From positions 1 to 64,000 of the forward strand of contig DASTAE010000233.1 in NCBI GenBank assembly GCA_035712985.1: a DNA stretch of 64,000 bases, read 5' to 3'. The notes under the pieces were generated by a model. The model was not told the origin of the DNA. It saw nothing but the letters and a program-made list of their open reading frames with translations, and did not search any database. Source of the DNA: Actinospica sp035712985. GTDB taxonomy: Bacteria; Actinomycetota; Actinomycetes; Streptomycetales; Catenulisporaceae. Of the stretch, positions 13,555 through 21,941 are shown piece by piece. Made by a program: the position numbers and the translations under genes. Numbering within the stretch: the first letter of the stretch is position 1; the number at the start of each line of letters is the position of its first letter.

Positions 13555-15837
13555 TTAGGCGGGCACTCCGGCGAGCACCGTGCCGATCAGCGTGTCCAGC
13601 AGCCGCGGCAGCGGGATCCCGGCCTCGGCCCACATCCGCGGGTAGAGCGAGGTGGAGCTGAACCCGGGGAAGGTGTTGATCTCGTTGAACACCGGCTCCA
13701 CGCCGTCGCGCAGCAGGAAGTCCACCCTGGCCAGGCCGCGGCAGCCGAGGATCTCGAAGGCCTCGACCGCCATCCTCTGCAGCTCGGCCGTGATCTCCGG
13801 GGCGATCGGGGCGGGCAGCAGGATGTCGGTGGCCGTCGCGTCCTGGTACTTCGCGGCGTAGTCGAGGAAGTCGCGGCCGCCCTGGTGCAGCACGATCTCG
13901 ACCGGCGGGCTGGCCTCGACGCGGCCGTCCGGGTGCTCGAGCACCGCGATGTCCACCTCGCGGCCGATCACGCTGCGCTCGACCAGCACCTTCTCGTCCC
14001 ACTTGCGGGCCGTGGCCAGCGCCTCGCCGAGCTCCTCCCAGTTCTTCACCCGGCTCACGCCGACGCTGGAGCCGGAGCGCGCGGGCTTGACGAAGGCGGG
14101 CAGGCCGAGCCGCTCGCGGTCCGCGTCGGACAGGTCGTCGGCGTCGCGGCGCAGCACGGCCCAGTCGGCGACGCGCAGCCCGCTGGTCACCAGGACGCGC
14201 TTCGCGACGTCCTTGTCCATGCCGAGCACGCTGCCGGCCATGCCGGAACCCACGTAGCGCACGCCGAGCGCGTCCATCAGCGCCTGCACGGTGCCGTCCT
14301 CGCCGAACGGGCCGTGCAGCGCGGGCACCACCACGTCGGCCGAGGCCAGCACGCCGAGCGCCTGCTCGTGGTCGGCGCCGGTGCGCAGCGCCGGATCGGG
14401 GGTCGCGGCCACCAGGTCGTGCGGACCGCAGACCCCGGCGGGCCAGTCGGACGGGCCCGGGATCCAGCGTCCCTCGGGGCTGATCCGCACCGGCTGCACC
14501 CGGTAGCGCTCGCGGTCCAGGTAGCTGACGATGGTCGCCCCGGAGGCGCAGGAGACGTCGTACTCGCCGCCGGGACCGCCGAACAGCACGACGATCCGCA
14601 GCCTGCCCTCGTGCCCTGATGCGCCCTGGTCGGCCGCGGGGGCGCCGGGGGCGGCGAGGTAGCGGCGCGGCACCCGCGGGCCGATCCTGGTCAGCACCTC
14701 CAGCGGGGTCGTGCCTGACCACGCGGCCCACTCGGCGGCGGTCGGCTCGCCGTGCCCGCCGGTGCCGAAGACCAGGGCCTCGTCGCCCGCCTCGACCTCG
14801 AGCTGACCGGCGTCGACCACGCAGGAGTTCATCGCGATCCGCCCGGCGACCCGGCACTGCCGGCCGCCCACGGATATCCGCGCGCCGCCGGACGCCGCGC
14901 GCGGCAGGCCGTCGGCGTAGCCCAGCGGCACCAGGGCCAGATTGGTGACATCAGAGGTCTGATATATGTGGTCGTAGGAGACGCCCTCGCCCGCGTCGAC
15001 GCGGCGGGTCATCGCGATCCGCGCGCGCAGCGTCATCGCCGGGACCAGCTGGTTCCCGCCGACGAAGTCCATGCCGTACAGGCCGCTGCCGAGCCGGATC
15101 ACGTCGTAGTGCGAGCGCGGGATCGTCAGTGCCGCGGTCGAGTTCGCGATGTGCAGCAGGCGGCCGGTGAGACCGGCCTCCTCGGCCTGCCGGACCGCCT
15201 CGTCGAACAGGTCGAGCTGGCTCGTGGTCGTCGGGTGCGCGGGCTGCTCCGGGTGCACCAGGTGCGACCACAGGCCGCGCACGTGCACGGCGCCCTCGCG
15301 CTCGAACCGGGCCGCCGCCTCCACGAGCGCGGGCCACTGCGCGGGCGAGGCTCCGTTGCGGTGCAGGCCGGTGTCCACCTTGAGCTGGATCTCGGCGGTG
15401 CGCCCGAGCCGCTTCGCGCACGCCGCGATCGCCTCCAGCTGCGCCTGCGAGGAGACCGTCAGGTCAAGGTCGGCGCGCAGCGCGTCGGTCAGGTCCTCGT
15501 CGGGCAGGTGCAGGAAGACCAGGATCGGCGCCCGGATCCCGGCGGCGCGCAGCGGCAGCGCCTCGCCGACGAAGGAGACCGCGAGCCAGGTCGCGCCGTG
15601 CGCCAGGGCGGTGCGCGCGATCTGCACGGCGCCGTGCCCGTACCCGTCGGCCTTGACCACGGCCATCAGCGCGGCGTCGGTGCCGGCGCGGAAGATCCGC
15701 AGGTTCTCGGCGACCGCGCCGAGGTCGATGACCGCCTCCGTCATCCGTTCCCCCGGGATGACCGGGTTCTCGGGAACGGGGGAGCCGGCCGGGGCGCTGG
15801 GGTCTGAGGCGAGCGGCGGGTGCGCTGAGCTGGACAT
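13555..15837 (-). CDS. Fused alanine racemase / D-alanine-D-alanine ligase
   Basis: About 760 residues carry two complete enzymes. Residues about 32-395 are a fold-III PLP alanine racemase: VVKADGYGHG (PLP Lys62), DTGLHRNG (Arg160), IRLGSGLYG, VSYDHIY (catalytic Tyr288), GYADGLPR. The usual MD in the C-terminal motif is MN here. Residues about 412-760 are an ATP-grasp D-Ala-D-Ala ligase: FGGPGGEYDVS (Glu425), ALHGPFGEDG, VKPARSGSSVGVS and DYAAKY. The Glu/Ser/Tyr triad with KY matches D-Ala-D-Ala ligases; D-Ala-D-Lac enzymes lack that Tyr. Together they turn L-Ala into D-Ala-D-Ala, the MurF substrate. The start at 15837 is chosen because upstream codons (to a GTG at 15891) lose G/C third-position bias; a GGGGGA-preceded ATG at 15744 is an alternative. 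A shared triple-repeat element lies upstream. Confidence 0.9.
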   Translation of the reverse strand: MSSSAHPPLASDPSAPAGSPVPENPVIPGERMTEAVIDLGAVAENLRIFRAGTDAALMAVVKADGYGHGAVQIARTALAHGATWLAVSFVGEALPLRAAGIRAPILVFLHLPDEDLTDALRADLDLTVSSQAQLEAIAACAKRLGRTAEIQLKVDTGLHRNGASPAQWPALVEAAARFEREGAVHVRGLWSHLVHPEQPAHPTTTSQLDLFDEAVRQAEEAGLTGRLLHIANSTAALTIPRSHYDVIRLGSGLYGMDFVGGNQLVPAMTLRARIAMTRRVDAGEGVSYDHIYQTSDVTNLALVPLGYADGLPRAASGGARISVGGRQCRVAGRIAMNSCVVDAGQLEVEAGDEALVFGTGGHGEPTAAEWAAWSGTTPLEVLTRIGPRVPRRYLAAPGAPAADQGASGHEGRLRIVVLFGGPGGEYDVSCASGATIVSYLDRERYRVQPVRISPEGRWIPGPSDWPAGVCGPHDLVAATPDPALRTGADHEQALGVLASADVVVPALHGPFGEDGTVQALMDALGVRYVGSGMAGSVLGMDKDVAKRVLVTSGLRVADWAVLRRDADDLSDADRERLGLPAFVKPARSGSSVGVSRVKNWEELGEALATARKWDEKVLVERSVIGREVDIAVLEHPDGRVEASPPVEIVLHQGGRDFLDYAAKYQDATATDILLPAPIAPEITAELQRMAVEAFEILGCRGLARVDFLLRDGVEPVFNEINTFPGFSSTSLYPRMWAEAGIPLPRLLDTLIGTVLAGVPA

Positions 15838-15861
15838 GGCCGCCGATTCTGGTCGAGGTGC

Positions 15862-15889
15862 TTCAACATCCTGTCTACAGCCGGTCAAC
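15862..15889 (-). promoter_or_regulatory. Triple 11-bp-spaced hexamer element upstream of alr-ddl
   Basis: On the minus strand GTTGAC, GTAGAC and GTTGAA start at exact 11-bp steps (plus-strand copies at 15884, 15873 and 15862). Ten bases later comes CAGAAT (15851-15846), a plausible -10, and 8 bases later the ATG at 15837. The layout matches the element in front of the sigma gene; 21 of 28 bases are identical. Direct repeats at 11-bp spacing just upstream of the -10 are typical of SARP activators. Binding by the nearby AfsR-like protein is inference. Confidence 0.6.
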
Positions 15890-15897
15890 ACGGCTCC

Positions 15898-16380
15898 TCA
15901 GCGCAGCTCCGCGCGCAGGGTGCGCAGGGCGTGCCGGGTACGGGTCTTGACGGTGCCCTCGGGGATGCCGAGGGTCTCGGCCGTCTGCCGCATGGTGCTG
16001 TGCAGGTAGTAGACGTGGAAGACCACGGCGCGCTGCGGATCCGGGAGGCCGGCCAGCGCGGGGGAGAGCACGGCGCGGTCGAGCACCTGCTCGGTGTGGT
16101 CGTGCCGGGTCGGGATGTGGCCGAGCGGCTCGTCGCCGCACTCGGCGGGCCGGGCGGCGCGGCTGCGCGAGGCGTCGATGGCCAGCCGCCGGGCCACGGT
16201 CAGCAGCCAGCCGCGCGCCGAGGCGTCCTCGAGCACGTGCAGATTCCGCCACGCCCGCAGCATCGTCTCCTGCAGCAGGTCCTCCGCGGCCTGCCGGTCT
16301 CCGCTCGTCCAGCGCATCAGGGAGTGCAGCAGGGACTGACCGTGCGTCGCGTAGAGGTCCCGCATCCGCTTTTCCTGCAC
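15898..16380 (-). CDS. ECF-type RNA polymerase sigma factor
   Basis: This 160-residue ECF sigma factor has region 2 around GDRQAAEDLLQETMLRAWRN (core binding and -10 recognition) and region 4 around PDPQRAVVFHVYYLHSTMRQ and ETLGIPEGTVKTRTRHALR (-35 recognition). No anti-sigma gene is adjacent on either side. The gene downstream on the same strand, after 60 bp, is alr-ddl. GTG at 16380 lies 7 bases after a TAGTGT hexamer (16393-16388), as in leaderless actinobacterial mRNAs. ATG at 16365, preceded by AGGAAAA, is the alternative. Target promoters cannot be read directly. The cell-wall neighbours suggest an envelope-stress role, which is inference. Confidence 0.85.
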   Translation of the reverse strand: MQEKRMRDLYATHGQSLLHSLMRWTSGDRQAAEDLLQETMLRAWRNLHVLEDASARGWLLTVARRLAIDASRSRAARPAECGDEPLGHIPTRHDHTEQVLDRAVLSPALAGLPDPQRAVVFHVYYLHSTMRQTAETLGIPEGTVKTRTRHALRTLRAELR

Positions 16381-16403
16381 CTCGCAGACACTAGGCCCGG
16401 CCG

Positions 16404-16431
16404 ATCAACGGCCCGTCTACGCCTGGTCAAC
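16404..16431 (-). promoter_or_regulatory. Triple 11-bp-spaced hexamer element upstream of the sigma gene
   Basis: On the minus strand GTTGAC, GTAGAC and GTTGAT start at exact 11-bp steps (plus-strand copies at 16426, 16415 and 16404). Ten bases later is TAGTGT (16393-16388), then 7 bases and the GTG at 16380. There is no TTGACA-like -35 at 17 bp, so activation by a protein bound to the repeats is plausible. The element also faces the divergent SARP gene at 16621, the obvious candidate binder. Confidence 0.6.
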
Positions 16432-16620
16432 GCGGATGATTGCCGGTCCTTGACCCTGGCCTAAGGAAGTGACCTCTTCATGTAACGCGTTCTTAGCGTA
16501 TCTTCAGTGAGATTGACGGATGTCTCGCCGGGACGGGACCGCGAAGATCATCCGAGAACCGCAGGCACATCTCGGGACGTGTGCACCACAGGGGCGTCCG
16601 GTGAGCGGGGGAGGGTACGG

Positions 16621-18909
16621 ATGACGGAGTTCACCTTCCGGCTGTTGGGGCCGGTGCGCGCGTGGCGGGGCGAGACGGAGCTCGAGGTCGGGCCGCCCCA
16701 GCAGCAGGCGGTGCTGGCCGTGCTGCTGCTCGCGCGCGGGGCGCACGTCTCGATGGCCTCGATGCTGGACGCGCTCTGGGGCGAGCGTCCGCCCAAGTCG
16801 GGCGCGGGGGCCGTGCGCACCTACGTGTCCCGGCTGCGGCAGATCCTCAACGCGGGGGACGCCGGCGGCGGCATCGTCATCGAGCCGATCGGCGACGGCT
16901 ACGCGCTGCGCGGCGAGCAGGTCAGCGTGGACGCGGACGTGTTCGAGGAGCGGGTCGGCGCCGCGGTGGCCGCGCGCCGGGCGGGCGCCGAGGCGGCCGA
17001 GCTGTGCCGCCAGGCGCTCACCGAATGGCGCGGAGAGCCGCTGGTCGGCGTGCCGGGACCGTACTTCGAGTGGGTCCGCGCGCGGATGATCGAGCTGCGC
17101 GCCGACGCCGCCGAGATCGAGGCGGCCGCGCAGGTCGAGTCCGGGGACCACCTCGCCGCGATCGGCGGCCTCAGGACCCTGATCCCGTCGTACCCGCTGC
17201 GCGAGAGCCTGCACGAACTGCTGATGCTCGCGCTCTACCGGGCCGGCCGCCAGGCCGACGCGCTCGAGGTGTACGAGAGCGCGCGCCGGATCCTGCGCGA
17301 CGAGCTGGGCATCGAGCCGGGTCCGGCGCTCAAGCGGATGCACCTGCGCGTCTTGAGCGCCGACGACGCGCTGGCTCCCGTCGTCGCGGCCATCACCGCC
17401 CGCGCGTCCTCGGGCGCGCTCGACGCCGGCGGCGGCACCGCGCTCGCCGTGCGCAGCGAGCTCGCCGACCCGCTGGCCGACGACGTGACCGTGCGCATGA
17501 TCGCCATCCCGCCGCAGCGCCGCGAGCCGCACTCCGAGGTCTTCCGCCGCGACGTGCGCGAATCCCGTGCGATCCCGTCACTCGCCCGGCAGCTCCAGGA
17601 GGCCCGCCGTCGCGCGTTCGTCGGTCGCGGCCCGGAGGTCGACGCGTTCCGCTCAGCCCTCGACGAGGCCGACCGCCCCTTCACGCTGCTGTTCGTGACC
17701 GGCCCCGGCGGCATCGGAAAGACCACTTTGCTGCGCCGTTTCGCCGACGAGGCAACGGAATCGGGCCGCGCCATCGTCGAACTCGACGCCACCCGCGATC
17801 TCGAATGCGCGCCCGCGGCCTTCGAGACCGCCGCGTCCCCGATGCTCGACGCGACCTCCGCCGGCGCGGTCCTGCTCGTGGACGGATTCGAGAACTGCCG
17901 CACCCTCGAGCCCTGGCTGCGCGAGGACTTCCTGCCGCGCCTGCCGCTCGGCTCGGTCGTCGTCTTCGCCGCGCGCACGAAGCCGGCCCGCGCGTGGCGC
18001 TCCGACCCCGCGTGGCGCGAGATATTCGAGCACGTAGAACTCGGCGAACTCACCGAACGCGAGGCGCGCGAGCTCCTGGCGACCTGCGAAGTCCGCGCGG
18101 AGCACCAGAAAGCCGTACTGGCCTTCGCAGGCGGCAACCCGCTGGCGCTGTCGCTCTCCGCCGACGCGGCCCACGAATACGACGGGCCAGGCTGGACCCC
18201 GTCCCACGAGGTGATCGGCGCGCTCGTGGACCAACTGGTCGGCGAAGCCCCGTCCGCCGAACACCGGCAGGCCCTGGACGTGTGCGCGCTCCTGCCGACC
18301 ACGAACGAGGAACTGCTGCGCGCAGCCCTGCCCGAGGCCGACAGCGCGGCCCTCTTCGCCTGGCTGCGAGAGCTGCCCTTCATCGAGTCCGGCTCGCAGG
18401 GCGTGTATCCGCACGCCGTCGTCCGCGAGATCCTCGACGCCGACCTGCGATGGCGCGACCCGGAGCGTCACCAGGTGATGCGCGCGAGAGTCCTGTCCCA
18501 CCTGGCCGACACGCCGGCGCCCGTCGTCGTCCCCTCGGTGTCCCGCGAGGAGTTCAACACCGCGGTCCGAGCCGCCCTGCGCGCCTGGCACCGCCCCGAC
18601 ACCCTCGCCGACAGCGCGCTCCAGCAGGCGACCCTCGTGCCTGGTGGAAGCCATGACAACGTCGTCCCCGCCGAGCGTGTCCGCGCCGCGATCTCCGAGG
18701 CCCTCACCCGCCTGCGCGAGGACCGCCACGGTGAAAAGCTCTACGCGGCCCTGGCCTCCACGTACCTCGACGTGGACGCGAAGCAGCAGCACGCCGTGGC
18801 CGAGGAGCTGGGCCTGCCCTTCGGCACCTACCGCCGCCACCTGGCACAGGCCGTCGACCGGGTGTGCGAACTGCTGTGGCACGAGCGCGCCGTGGCCGGC
18901 TCCGTCTGA
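16621..18909 (+). CDS. AfsR/SARP-family regulator with NTPase domain
   Basis: About 762 residues. An N-terminal OmpR-type winged helix (FTFRLLGPVRAWRGETELEV, MASMLDALWGERPPKSGAGA, VRTYVSRLRQIL) is followed by a bacterial transcriptional activation domain to about residue 250. An NTPase domain has Walker A GPGGIGKTT at residues 361-369. A C-terminal helical region ends in a small HTH-like segment (VAEELGLPFGTYRRHLAQAV). This is the AfsR architecture without an obvious TPR tail. SARPs bind 11-bp-spaced direct repeats and activate specialised metabolism or other genes. The ATG at 16621 begins MTEFTFRLLGPV, the usual N-terminus; longer in-frame starts to 16507 lack SARP similarity. It is divergent from the sigma gene. 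Confidence 0.85.
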   Translation: MTEFTFRLLGPVRAWRGETELEVGPPQQQAVLAVLLLARGAHVSMASMLDALWGERPPKSGAGAVRTYVSRLRQILNAGDAGGGIVIEPIGDGYALRGEQVSVDADVFEERVGAAVAARRAGAEAAELCRQALTEWRGEPLVGVPGPYFEWVRARMIELRADAAEIEAAAQVESGDHLAAIGGLRTLIPSYPLRESLHELLMLALYRAGRQADALEVYESARRILRDELGIEPGPALKRMHLRVLSADDALAPVVAAITARASSGALDAGGGTALAVRSELADPLADDVTVRMIAIPPQRREPHSEVFRRDVRESRAIPSLARQLQEARRRAFVGRGPEVDAFRSALDEADRPFTLLFVTGPGGIGKTTLLRRFADEATESGRAIVELDATRDLECAPAAFETAASPMLDATSAGAVLLVDGFENCRTLEPWLREDFLPRLPLGSVVVFAARTKPARAWRSDPAWREIFEHVELGELTEREARELLATCEVRAEHQKAVLAFAGGNPLALSLSADAAHEYDGPGWTPSHEVIGALVDQLVGEAPSAEHRQALDVCALLPTTNEELLRAALPEADSAALFAWLRELPFIESGSQGVYPHAVVREILDADLRWRDPERHQVMRARVLSHLADTPAPVVVPSVSREEFNTAVRAALRAWHRPDTLADSALQQATLVPGGSHDNVVPAERVRAAISEALTRLREDRHGEKLYAALASTYLDVDAKQQHAVAEELGLPFGTYRRHLAQAVDRVCELLWHERAVAGSV

Positions 18910-18974
18910 GCCCCTTACGCTGCGCCCCCGCCCGGTATCCGATCAGACCCTGGCGTGCCCGCACCCCTGCGCGC

Positions 18975-18997
18975 TACTGTGGCAGGCAAACGTTTGC
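18975..18997 (+). promoter_or_regulatory. -10 and LacI-type operator for the GH127 gene
   Basis: GCAAACGTTTGC at 18986-18997 is a perfect 12-bp palindrome with the central CG typical of LacI-family sites. A TACTGT hexamer (18975-18980) lies 5 bases upstream as a likely -10; the -35 is poor. The identical palindrome occurs at 23057-23068. The LacI gene between them (21942-22961) is the likely regulator. Confidence 0.75.
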
Positions 18998-19014
18998 TCT
19001 CGGAAGGGTGGGCC

Positions 19015-20919
19015 ATGACGGCTGATAGGAGTGCCGCCGCGGGACCGGTCGGCGAGCTGGGCGCGGCAGCGGTGTTGCGCGCGTTGCCTCCCGGGGCGGT
19101 GCGGCTCGGCTCCGGCTTCTGGTCCGCGCGGGTGGCCGCGAACGCGGAACGCTCGCTCGCCGCCGGGCTCGCGCGGATGACCGAGGCCGGGACGCTGGAG
19201 AACCTCGAACTCGCGGCGGGCACGGCCGAGGGCGCGTACCACGGAAAGCTCCCGTTCCTCGACACCGACGTCTACAAATGGCTCGAGGCGGTGGCCTGGC
19301 ATCTGCAGACCACTGATGCGCCCGACTGGGAGCGGCGCGGCGACGAGGTGATCGCGCTGGTCGCGGCCGCGCAGCACGAGGACGGCTACATCAACAGCTA
19401 CACCACCGTCGTCCGCGGCGGCGAACGCTGGGCCGACCTGCCCTCGGGCCACGAGATGTACTGCGCGGGCCACCTGATCCAGGCCGGGATCGCGCACCGC
19501 CGGGCCACCGGCCGCGGGTCCCTGTTCGACATCGCCGTCCGCTTCGCCGACCTGCTCGTCGCCGAGTTCGGCGAGGGCGGGAAGCGGGTCGGCTACTGCG
19601 GCCACCCCGAGGTGGAGACCGCGCTCGTCGAGCTCTACCGCGAGACCGGCGACGCCGACTACCTGCACCTGGCCGACCGCTTCATCACCCTGCGCGGCAG
19701 CGGGCAGATGGGCGACCGCCCCTTCGGGCGCCGCTACTGGCAGGACCTCGTGCCCGTCAGGGAACTGCGAGCGCTGCACGGCCACGCCGTCCGCGCGCTC
19801 TACCTCGCCGCGGGCGTGACCGACGTGTACCTGGAGACCGGCGAGGCCGCGCTGCTCGACGTGCTGCGCGACCAGTGGGACGACCTGCTGCGCGGGAAGA
19901 CGTACGTCACCGGCGGCACCGGTGCCCGCCACCGCGACGAGGCCCTCGGCGACGCCTTCGAACTCCCCACCGACCGCGCGTACACCGAGACCTGCGCCGC
20001 GATCGCTCTGATGCAGTGGGCCTGGCGTATGCAGCTGGCGACCGGCGAGTCCCAGTACGCCGACATCTTCGAGCGCGTGATGTACAACGGCTTCCTGGCC
20101 GGCGTCTCCCTCGAGGGCGACCGCTACTTCTACGTCAACCCGTTGCAGGTCCGCCCCGACACGACCCTCGGCCCCGACGGCCGCCAAGCGTGGTTCAGCT
20201 GCGCCTGCTGCCCGCCCAACGTCATGCGCACCCTCGCCAGTCTGACGCACTACTTCGCCACCAGCGACGAGACCGGTATCCAGATCCACCAGTACGCCCC
20301 CGGGGACATCCAGCTCGACGGCCGCGGCGTGAGCGTCGAGACCGGCTACCCCTTCGACGGCAGCGTGCGGATCACCGTCCCGCCCAAGGCCGCCGGGGCC
20401 TGGACCCTGACCCTCCGCGTCCCGTCCTGGGCACGAGGCGCCAGCACGGTGCTCGTCAACGGCGAGCCCGCCGACGTGGACGACGCCGACTACGTCCGCC
20501 TCACCCGAGCCTGGCACGGCGGCGACACGGTAGACCTCGAATTCCCCCTGCGCCCCCGCCTCACCGTCGCCGACCCCCGCGTGGACGACGCCCGCGGTTG
20601 CGTGGCCATCGAGCGAGGCCCCCTCGTCTACTGCGCCGAGCACCAGGACCAGGACGCCGACCTCAGCGCCCTGACCCTCTCCGGCCACCCCTGGGACGGC
20701 GCCCCGATCGAGATCAGCGGCGCCACCTTGCCCACGGTTCTGATCGACGCCACCGCCCGCTCCGCGGACGGCAAGGACCCGTGGCCCTACCGCGAGCTGG
20801 GCGCCGCCCCGACCACCCACGCCGGCCACACCCGCGTCACGGCGATCCCGTACCTGGCCTGGGCCAACAGGACCTATGGAGCGATGCGGGTGTGGTTGCC
20901 GCATGATGAGGCGGTGTAG
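19015..20919 (+). CDS. GH127 beta-L-arabinofuranosidase
   Basis: This 634-residue protein of the former DUF1680 family has an (alpha/alpha)6 barrel followed by beta domains. Catalytic and zinc residues are all visible. YTETCAAIA provides Glu325 and Cys327, and CACCPPN provides Cys396, Cys398 and Cys399. That is the E-x-C plus C-x-C-C pattern of Bifidobacterium HypBA1, in which the middle Cys of the second cluster is the nucleophile. There is no signal peptide, so it should act in the cytoplasm on imported beta-L-arabinofuranosyl oligosaccharides. The ATG at 19015 has GGAAGGGTGGG upstream. The shared palindromic operator links it to the secreted glycosidase at 23106. Confidence 0.88.
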   Translation: MTADRSAAAGPVGELGAAAVLRALPPGAVRLGSGFWSARVAANAERSLAAGLARMTEAGTLENLELAAGTAEGAYHGKLPFLDTDVYKWLEAVAWHLQTTDAPDWERRGDEVIALVAAAQHEDGYINSYTTVVRGGERWADLPSGHEMYCAGHLIQAGIAHRRATGRGSLFDIAVRFADLLVAEFGEGGKRVGYCGHPEVETALVELYRETGDADYLHLADRFITLRGSGQMGDRPFGRRYWQDLVPVRELRALHGHAVRALYLAAGVTDVYLETGEAALLDVLRDQWDDLLRGKTYVTGGTGARHRDEALGDAFELPTDRAYTETCAAIALMQWAWRMQLATGESQYADIFERVMYNGFLAGVSLEGDRYFYVNPLQVRPDTTLGPDGRQAWFSCACCPPNVMRTLASLTHYFATSDETGIQIHQYAPGDIQLDGRGVSVETGYPFDGSVRITVPPKAAGAWTLTLRVPSWARGASTVLVNGEPADVDDADYVRLTRAWHGGDTVDLEFPLRPRLTVADPRVDDARGCVAIERGPLVYCAEHQDQDADLSALTLSGHPWDGAPIEISGATLPTVLIDATARSADGKDPWPYRELGAAPTTHAGHTRVTAIPYLAWANRTYGAMRVWLPHDEAV

Positions 20920-20985
20920 GGGGGTCGGTCCTCCGCTCGGTCCAGTGTGCATCGGCGGCATTCGGGATCGTGTTCGGCCCTACCT

Positions 20986-21024
20986 ACGGCCCTGGCATTG
21001 CGCGTCGCTCCACGCCAGGGCCGT
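20986..21024 (+). terminator. Hairpin terminator after the GH127 gene
   Basis: ACGGCCCTGGC (20986-20996) pairs exactly with GCCAGGGCCGT (21014-21024) across a 17-base loop, 67 bases after the GH127 stop. There is no T-tract. The rest of the 20920-21131 spacer shows nothing else clear. Confidence 0.55.
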
Positions 21025-21131
21025 CCGCGAGCCTACGTAGCTACGCGTGGCCTCCAGCGGTCCATTGCCAACCGGGGCCGGAGCCGCACGTCAGCCGCGA
21101 TTCCGTCCCACGCGGGATCTAACCTGAAGCC

Positions 21132-21869
21132 ATGACCTCCGAGAACCTGCAGCAGGCGTGGCGGACGATCGTGCCCGAGCGGGGGGCGCGGTTCGGGCCG
21201 TTGCCACCGTTGATGCTGCTGCTTACGCTCGTCACGGGCTTCGTGGACGCGTACAGCTATCTGGCGCTGGGGCACGTGTTCGTGGCGAACATGACGGGGA
21301 ACGTGGTGTTCTCGGGGTTCGCGATCGCCGGGACGCCCGGGTTCTCGCTGGTGGCTTCGGTGGTGGCGCTCGCGGCGTTCGCGGTGGGGGCGTTGTGCGG
21401 GGGACGGGTCAGCCGGCTCGAGCCCGCGCATCGGGGGCGGATGCTGTCGCTGGCGGTGGTGATCGAGGGGACGATCATGCTCGCGGCGTATCTCGTGGTG
21501 GCGTTGGCGGAGTCGCCGGATACGTCTTCGGCGGTGCGGTACACGGTGATCGTGCTGTTGGGGCTGGCCATGGGGACGCAGAACGCTGCGGCGCGGGCGT
21601 TGGCGGTGCCGGATCTGACGACGACCGTGCTCACGCAGACGATCACGGGGACCAGCGCGGACAGTCGGGCGGCCGGCGGGCCCGGTGGGAAGGCCGGGCG
21701 GCGGCTGTTGTCGATCGCTGCGATGTTCCTGGGGGCGACGGTCGGGGCGCTGCTCATCAAGCACGGGCACGCGGCGGCGAGCCTGCTGTGCGCGGTCGGG
21801 CTGCTGGCGGTCGCGGCCGCTGCGGTGTGGCGGACCCGGGGGTCTGAGGAGGAGTGGACCAAGCCGTAG
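21132..21869 (+). CDS. DUF1275 (YoaK family) membrane protein
   Basis: This 245-residue protein has about six hydrophobic helices. Conserved stretches are TGFVDAYSYLALGHVFVANM TGN near the start and GLAMGTQNAAARALAVPDLT TTVLT in the middle, both diagnostic for DUF1275/YoaK. A Gly-rich cytoplasmic loop precedes the last two helices. It would sit in the cytoplasmic membrane. The family has no settled function. It appears as a single gene interrupting the carbohydrate region and shares no visible operator with it. Confidence 0.85.
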   Translation: MTSENLQQAWRTIVPERGARFGPLPPLMLLLTLVTGFVDAYSYLALGHVFVANMTGNVVFSGFAIAGTPGFSLVASVVALAAFAVGALCGGRVSRLEPAHRGRMLSLAVVIEGTIMLAAYLVVALAESPDTSSAVRYTVIVLLGLAMGTQNAAARALAVPDLTTTVLTQTITGTSADSRAAGGPGGKAGRRLLSIAAMFLGATVGALLIKHGHAAASLLCAVGLLAVAAAAVWRTRGSEEEWTKP

Positions 21870-21941
21870 GCGACGTAACAGAAAGATCGTCAGCCGGTAT
21901 GGAAGGACCGTCGGCCGACCCGGAAGGTCCCCGAAATACCG

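Noticed and set aside
13555..15837. Vancomycin-type D-Ala-D-Lac ligase
   Set aside because: The KY motif (DYAAKY) and the Glu/Ser/Tyr triad match D-Ala-D-Ala ligases, and no vanH or vanX homologue is nearby.
16404..16431. Reading the GTTGAC repeats as ordinary -35/-10 elements
   Set aside because: The distance from GTTGAC to the -10-like hexamer is about 32 bases in both copies, too long for a -35; three equally spaced copies fit an activator better.
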